Positions 28,201 to 36,200 of a DNA stretch of 64,000 bases are shown here, one piece after another; the stretch's first letter is position 1; every line of letters starts with the position of its first letter. This stretch comes from Siderastrea siderea. Lineage: Eukaryota; Cnidaria; Anthozoa; Scleractinia; Rhizangiidae. The notes beneath the pieces were generated by a model. It made no database searches. It saw only the letters and a list, made by a program, of their open reading frames with translations, and was not told the origin of the DNA. Made by a program: the position numbers and the translations under genes. The DNA lies in contig OZ034975.1 of assembly GCA_964030785.1 (NCBI GenBank), positions 21,817,142 to 21,881,141 on the forward strand, written 5' to 3'.

Positions 28201-30626
28201 TAATTTTTGCAATTGAGGAAACTGTTTATTCTTCCTTGGAATTTCCTGGCTGTAGCAGCATTTGATTTTATAAACTGCTCCCCCTCTGTCGCTCGGTTCG
28301 TCTTTGTCTTTAACGTTCGTCAGTAGCTGTCGTAAAGTAGTGGTAGGTTTGTGAGCAATGCGGATGTTGTAGGGTTGTAGGATTCGTGCGATAGTTTCAG
28401 AAGTCCCTGTGATGTAAGGTATGGTTGCAGTAGTGACAGGTGTCGCGTTAGTGTTCGTAGCGTTTGGTTCGAAGTTTCTGTAAGTGTTGTGTGTAATAAA
28501 GTCCCGATTGTAATATTGTTCTTGTTGAAAATGTTGTCTAAGTACTTGATTTCGTCCGTTAAGTTGTCGGGTGAGTCACAAACTGGTTGCGCACGTCTTG
28601 TCAGGGTCCGTATAGTCGAAGCTTTGTGAGAAGTTGGGTTGTAAGGTGTTTGGTCGAGTAGTCTGTCGGTATGTGTCGGTTTTCTGTAAATTGTCGTCCG
28701 TAGTTTGTTATTGTCGCGGGTAACTAAGCAGTCTAGAAAAGGTATTTTACCATTTTCCTCGATCTCATTAGTGAACTGTATGTCGGCGTTTTGTCCGACA
28801 TAGAACAAACACCACTGAACCGTTGCCAACAGCTACCTGCACCTTACAAACGACTGATTGCCGACAATAACAAGACAGACAAACAATAGACAAACCGACT
28901 TATTTGACTTACAATAGACCAACGGACATCTTACGAACAAAAGACGGATCGAAACTAACCAATCACGTTTAACAGTCTTCACAGCCAATAACATCACGGC
29001 TTAACTGACAGACAACCAATAACATCACGAGATCGTCGACCAATCAGGGCAATGACCAGAGACTTGTAACATCTGACGATTCACAGTTCAGTTGACTCTG
29101 ATGATGACTTCCGCTCAGGTTGTCAAAACGTCAGTCAATGTCACCTCAAACAGTCGTTCTCAGGACCACACTCACCCGGACAATCACAATTTACCGAATT
29201 ATGATATGATTCCTGGGTTCAAACCATTTACAATAGATGAAATTATTTCTTTGTCTCACAATGGAGTCACTTTAGGTGTTGTTAAACAGATTTGCAGGTC
29301 CAGTCATTGTCGTAAACCATTGTCTTAAGTCGCTATATATATAAAAATGTGTGTGGTTCTACAAATGTAAATTAGTATACACTGTATGTTGAGTCATTGG
29401 AGTATAGCCATTCAAATGACAGTGATTCAGCAGCACAATCTCTTTGTTTGCTTGTTTTCTTTTTGTGAATTTAAACTTTCCTTGTTTCGAGAGTGCTCGT
29501 GAGAGTGAGAGACTGTTGATTCAAGTCATGGGTTCAAATAAGAAGGATCTCTGATTTGAGTAAATTAAATTTGCTTGATTTTTGATTTGCTGGCACCTTA
29601 ATATCACCAGAGATCTTTACATGTAGTTTGGAGATGTGCTTATGAGGTCTTTTGTTCATCTTTGTTGGTGATCAGTAAAGAAGGGTGCTCAAGGAGTGAG
29701 ACTTAATTGGTGAGATGTTGAACAAAACTTTTTAAAGCTGACATTTTTTTGGATTAGGACTTTCTGTAGTTTATTGTATTGTATCACATCATGTCTCCAA
29801 GGTGAGAACAAATGCAGTACCTTGAATTATAAAAGTGTTTATTTGCGAATGTGTCTTTTTCTTTACATATTTTGCAGAGTAGTGCTGATGAAAGAGAAGG
29901 TCTTCTAAAAGAATCGTCTTGTTCAGATTTAACTAATGTCAAATTTATTCAGGTAGGCAGTCGTAATTGACATCGATCTGTATTCCAAGTTGTTAGGGTC
30001 CTTTCAGAAACAAAAGAAATCTGATTTGTTTAGTGTGAATGATTCAGAACAGCCAATATGTGGCACAGGATTCCAAGTTAGTACAAGGTCAGGCTTCCTT
30101 CATCAACTGTAATGATTTTATATTTATTACATTTCAGCTACCTCACAATACATCTCCTTTGGACGTATCATCAGCATCATCTCATGTGACAAATGTGGAT
30201 GCTCACGCTATTGGCTTCTGGAAAGCAGTTCTCATACCAGTGAGTCCAAAAATGTGTTTTTGGTGCCGGCAGTTACTGGGGGATGTAGAAAGAAATCTGT
30301 AGCTTTTACTTGCCTATCAGTGCAGGCAAGTACTGCATTTGAAAAGACATGTTCATTGTGCGTTGCTTTGTAAAGAAAAACCTGTATTTGTAGCATTTTG
30401 TCGATGTAGTCCATTTCAGAAGTGTAGCTGTCAACTGACTTGTCTTATGTTTCCTCTCATCAGGGGGTGATAGAGTATTCATTATGTTTGTTCTTTGCTA
30501 AACTGGTCAGCTATACCTTCCTCTTCTGGCTGCCATTTTATATTGAAAACACAGGTAAGCTCTTTCAATATTTTGTGTCTAACATTTAATTTGTGGCTTT
30601 TTTTCAAGGTGAATGTCAGGGTTGCA

Positions 30627-30686
<60 letters not shown>

Positions 30687-30933
30687 GCAGTGCAAGACGT
30701 ATATATGCCACCACCCTAAAAAGCATGCACAGGGCGCGAACATAGCCTATGCAGCTAATTTTCGAGGGGAAAAAAACCTGTCTTCTACTAGAATGAATAA
30801 AAAGCACTAATGCCGCTAAAATGTTCAGTCTCTTAAAAACTAAAATGCCTCAAATAAATACAAGCCTAGAAACTTAAAATAATCTCTTTTAAAAATTGTC
30901 ACGTTAAAATCTAAAAGATGTCTTTTACCGCAC

Positions 30934-30982
<49 letters not shown>

Positions 30983-31362
30983 GCTTTCAACATTGCACTC
31001 CAAGGTGCATCAGTTTTTTGCCTGTATTGTTACTCGTTTTGTCACATATTCATAGTGTGCAAAGCTAAATTTTGTTCTAGTTTGTAACATTGGAAATGCA
31101 CATTATTGTTTTGACAGCCAGCCTTGACACTGGCTCCCCACCAAAAGGCTGCGAGTAGAAAAGAGAACGAAAAACATGCTTGTGTTGGCAGAAGTCTGTT
31201 TTGGAAACTAATTAACATTTCTCATAAGCCAGGGGTTTGCTCTCTGCACTTACACAAATACAGTTAATTGGTTATATTGCTGTGGGTTTATATTTAAGTG
31301 TTTGCGTAGCCTGATACAAACACGGGAGAGGTTGATAACTTTCGAGAATTCTCCCACCCCTC

Positions 31363-31395
<33 letters not shown>

Positions 31396-31472
31396 CGAAT
31401 TTTCTGTTGCTTTTATAAAATAACTTGTCCTCTCAAAGATCGTGACATCGCAACTGTGTTTACATACTCTCG

Positions 31473-31504
<32 letters not shown>

Positions 31505-33146
31505 CGTAGTATCTTAGTTATTTTATAATAGTAATTGTTATTATAATTTTGTAGCTATGATTGACCGGATGCTAACCCTTATCAGGTACTCACCAGTTTA
31601 ACCATGAGCTTTTTTGTTTTACAATATCATTTCAGTGTTGTAAGGAAGGACGTGTTTCGCTTAGTTAAGTTTCTCACCTGAATTGTTGGTTACGGTGACC
31701 TGTGCCTCTTCCTCGCAGTATTTACAACTTTAAAGGGACTTAGATAAAAGTTTGGGGACAACTTATTAGTTTTCTCAACCTTTAAAAGGACAGTATTTAA
31801 AGTCTTCTAGCGACTGGTTTTTGATCACATCTACAACTACTTTTATTAATTATCGTACTCGCTTACAAATTTAAAACGTCCGAAATTTTTACAGTACATT
31901 ACAAAACTTAAGAGTACTTTCTTGGGCGACGCCATCATATATTCACGGCCAATATACATGATATAGCTAAAATTTGGATTAGGTTTTGCTCAGATGTCGT
32001 ATTTTTATGAAAGACAAAAACATAGATAAATTCCATTTTGCAGTTGCTATTTCAATCTTTGATCCAAGCCCAGTTTTATGATAATTACATTGCCAGTGCC
32101 AGTGGTGCCAGTCCTCTTCTGCCTCATCATCAATCAACACAATTGAAAGGTCCTATTCATTGTCACTAGCGAGTGGTTCTTCTTCATCTGTACCTGTTGG
32201 TGACTGAGGTGATTGATCAAGAAGCTCATAGTTCTTTTAAATGAGCTCTTTGTGATGAAGAAGATCAAAGAAGAAGAAACAGCTTGCTGTCGTCAATTTT
32301 ATACGTAGCTCGGAGGACTATCTGAAGCCCCCCGTTGCAATTGGAGAAGGTCTATGCTTTTCATCCTCTACTGTTCCATCGATACTGCCAAACTCTACCG
32401 AACTCTAGTTGAGACATGCTTTAGAATGACATAAGCTTGATTGAATTTGTGTTTCTTCCCCTCAGTGTGTCTGTAAAACCTTGAGGGTGTAGATTTTGCT
32501 TCAGTCTAATTCATGTTTTGTAGGCGTAAACGTACTTTAGGCATGTTTAAGCAAACTGTCCGAAATTTTTGTCCGAAATTTGTCCGAAATGAGAGAAAAA
32601 GTGTCCGAGAATTAAACGTGCGAAATAAAACGTCCGAATTTTTTGCAAGTAATGTATACTTTTTACCAATGGTTATTCATGAGCGCACATCGGAGAATTC
32701 TTTGACACATTCTATCGAGATCGCCATGCTACAGCTGTTTTTGCATAAGACTGTTAGTTGAAATTAACAGTGTTTAGATTTGCTATCAGCGGAATTGTCT
32801 GTCTTAATTTTGTATTGATCAACCAAAACAGAAAGAAAATAACTGTACTTGAACAGTAGGTGAATAAGAAATTTTACGATGCCATAATTCCTCAATGTTT
32901 TTATTTGCAGTTATTGGTGGTCAGGAGTATAATGCAACAACTGCAGCAGATCTGTCCACACTGTTTGATGTAGGAGGAATAATAGGTAAGATATAAACTC
33001 GCTACTTACTAAACAAACCTAGGTAATGTTAGCATCAATACACGCGACTGCTATCTTGATTCCTACACTCAATGAGAAACAAAATTCCTTGGACGTTACA
33101 TAGTAAGTTTCTACAGCCCTCTGGGTCTTAATAATCGTTTCTAATG

Positions 33147-33229
<83 letters not shown>

Positions 33230-36200
33230 GTTTTGCAGGAGGAATCCTTGCAGGATTTGTTTCCGACAAAACAGATTGCAGCGGAATCACAGTTGTTACC
33301 ATGTTAATAATAGGAGGACCAATGGTGAGTTGATGGTATATTCCCAGGAGAGAAGGGGGAGGGGGGACTCCCCAAAATTTAGTTCGTGGGTTTACCATTC
33401 AGAACTTGAATCCATAACTATATTTCAGAACTTCGCTCTTGCAAAACTATTATAAATACACTTTATGTGTATATAAATAATCGAAGTATTTCTATTATGC
33501 CATATTTCTAAATCCATGTAGAATTGTGCTTTACAGACACTCGAGTCCAATAATTTGTGATAAATTAAATCAGTAAGTAACCAAGAGATCACCTTGAAAA
33601 GTAAGCTTATTTAAAAGTCTTGAAAATCGAATCTAAGAAAACTATCATGGGCAGTTTGAGTTCCTGTTAAAAAAATGTCATTTATGATGCTAATTAGATA
33701 CTTTTTTCAGCTTTTTATTTATAGATTCTTTGCCAATGCTAGCCTCAAAACCAATATTTGTAAGTGTAGACTACATTTTTTACTGTTTGTATTTGCTTTA
33801 TTAAATAAGCTGTAATGTCCGACACTTTGACTGTGCCAGTGTTCTCTAAAAATGAAATAAACTGTTTATCAGAGAGACTACTTTCTACAGTCTGCTTTGC
33901 ACGTGACAGCCTGTTTAAGGGAATGCAAGTCAGTGTTAAGTGAAATTTTGTCAGCTTTACCGTTATTTGTGTTTTCTTGCGATGAGTCGCATCTACTTTG
34001 ATCATGCTCAAATTCAAGTTGTTTACATTCACGTGCATTTGTGTGCAAGGCTGCATTGAATTGAATTTTTCTTCCATGTTTATTTCTTTGGCTTCCCATT
34101 GTCTGTCTACATTGCCTTGACAATTCCAAAATTTCGTTCGTCTTGCTTATCATTTATATAAAATAAGGAGCAGAAATTCTGGTCGAAACATTTAATGGGA
34201 CTTGTCAGTCTGTCTCAAATTGTTAGGAACCCGTTGGTTGTTTTCGGTTATTAATCCCTGGCATGTAAAATTCCCCACTGGTGCCCTTACTTACCAACAA
34301 TCTGCTTGTGTTCGCAGTTCTTATGATGCTCACTGGTCTGTTTGTTAATGGACCTTATGCTTTAATTACAACGGCAGTGTCAGCAAATCTGGTGAGTTAA
34401 AACTCTTAAATGTGGAGTACTAGCTTTTATCTTACAAGCAGAAACTAGAAAAATTAAAGACTCTCTGTCGACTACAATGCAATGCGCGCGTTTGTTTATG
34501 TTTTGATTCCTTTGGAGAGAGAACATTGTGTTAAAATGGCTAGATTTGAGCCCTTTAGCAGCCAAGAAAGGAAATGAAGGTGTTGACTTCGTTAGGTGTA
34601 CACGTTTTGTCAATAGAAAGAGCTAAATTTTATGGTTTATAAGTCTTGCAGATGACTGTAATAAAATACGATTCATCGTAGACTGTCATTACACGTCACG
34701 CAGTCAGAAATATTTTCAAATTGACGTAGCGCATTTGGTTTTTAGTGTATCGGGTCATGAGTTCGCTCATTCATTTATGTTCAATAGCACTTATACCTTA
34801 ATTTATTATTCAACAAATTGTCACTATGCCCATATATGGTAAGGAAGCCCTCAATATCTGTCATCCTACATGACAGATATCCTGCGATATACGTAAATGA
34901 CCATATTTGGAAGTGCACGGCAGATTTTCTTTCATTGCTTGTTTGGCGGCCATTTTGAAAAGCGAGGCAGTTTTAGCAGTGTTCTCCGTAAATTTTAACT
35001 CTCTGGAAGAACCTTTCCACGACTAAATGCTCTCAAAATGTCAACAAGTGTTTGCTTCAGCTCACAAAGATATCCAGAGGTTGACTTGGAATTTTCATAG
35101 TGAGAACTCAACCAAGAAAATGCTATTGCGAACGAAGCAGCACACTTGCTCACGGAAAGTTGTAAAGACGAAAGTTGAAAAGATTTTTATTCACAGGAAG
35201 AGGACTTATTCTCGGTAAGGTAGCAATATTTTTTCCCTTTGTCTTGTCATTTCCAAACATGAGTTTGTAAATAAGTCTTTTTAAGTGAACGGCAGTAAAC
35301 TTCGATTTCTTGAAGTTCTGTTTTGATTTTTATTAAGCTTTATGTGTTGCTAGCTTTTAGCGTTTTTATCATAGAGCCGTAGTTTTTCTCGTTCTGAAAA
35401 TGGTAGTCGATGGGAATTTGTTGAATAATAAAACAATTATCCTGCTCAATCTTGCGGAATATCCCCTGATTTAGCCAACTCGGCCTACGGCCTCGTCGGC
35501 TAAGTATCAGGTGATATTCCGCGCGATTTCGCAGGATAATTGTTAAATACCCCACTTTAAAATGTCGAAAGGCGTGTAGAGTAAAAGCAATTGACATTAC
35601 TTTATTTTTTATCACTAATGGTTGGAAAACCGCGATTTGTCATCCGCGGGGTGTGTTGAATACTCAGTCACGTCCGATCTACAGAAACATTTATTACTGT
35701 AGTCAGTTTGATATTCACTCACATTCAGTTCCACATAACCATAAGAATTCTGTTATTTTTCCCTGTGAACTCACTGGATCGTCCATAGTCACATTATTCT
35801 GATATGAGGTATAAATAAAAAACTGCGTGGTCTCGCTTGTCGGTTGAGAGCTGTGCGAAACATCGAGTGTCCGAATGTCGCTTTTGTGACCCGAAGAATA
35901 AAACATTTTTTAAATCAACACTGCTCCAATACTTCCCTGATAAATTTCATAGCTCCATAAGAAAATCTCTATCCATTCTACAGAAGGATGACTTGGATGA
36001 AGGCAGATTTCCACAGCCTTCAAATGCCGACACAAAACTTTGGGGTTTCGTGGTCCACGAAACCTCCGTTTAGGCGCGCATTGCATTGTGGTCGACAGAG
36101 AGTCTTTAAGTGAAAAATGTGCTGATTTGCAGGGAACGCATCCATGTCTCCAAGGCAACACGAAAGCAATGGCCACTGTAACAGCTATTATTGACGGCAC

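Larger units (their letters stand above)
34392..36132. other. SLC37 intron 18: repeat copies
   Basis: 34448-34493 resembles, in reverse orientation, the end of the dispersed repeat found at 35851-36103; the intron also holds the hairpin at 35425-35548. The rest is unassigned. Confidence 0.4.

Noticed and set aside
30495..30719. Frame with a poly-isoleucine run
   Set aside because: Created by an ATT microsatellite following SLC37 exon 14.
33144..33455. Frame with a poly-leucine run
   Set aside because: Created by an ATT microsatellite before SLC37 exon 16.
33745..34153. Overlapping minus-strand frames of 91 and 110 residues
   Set aside because: Two overlapping frames over the same intron without family features.
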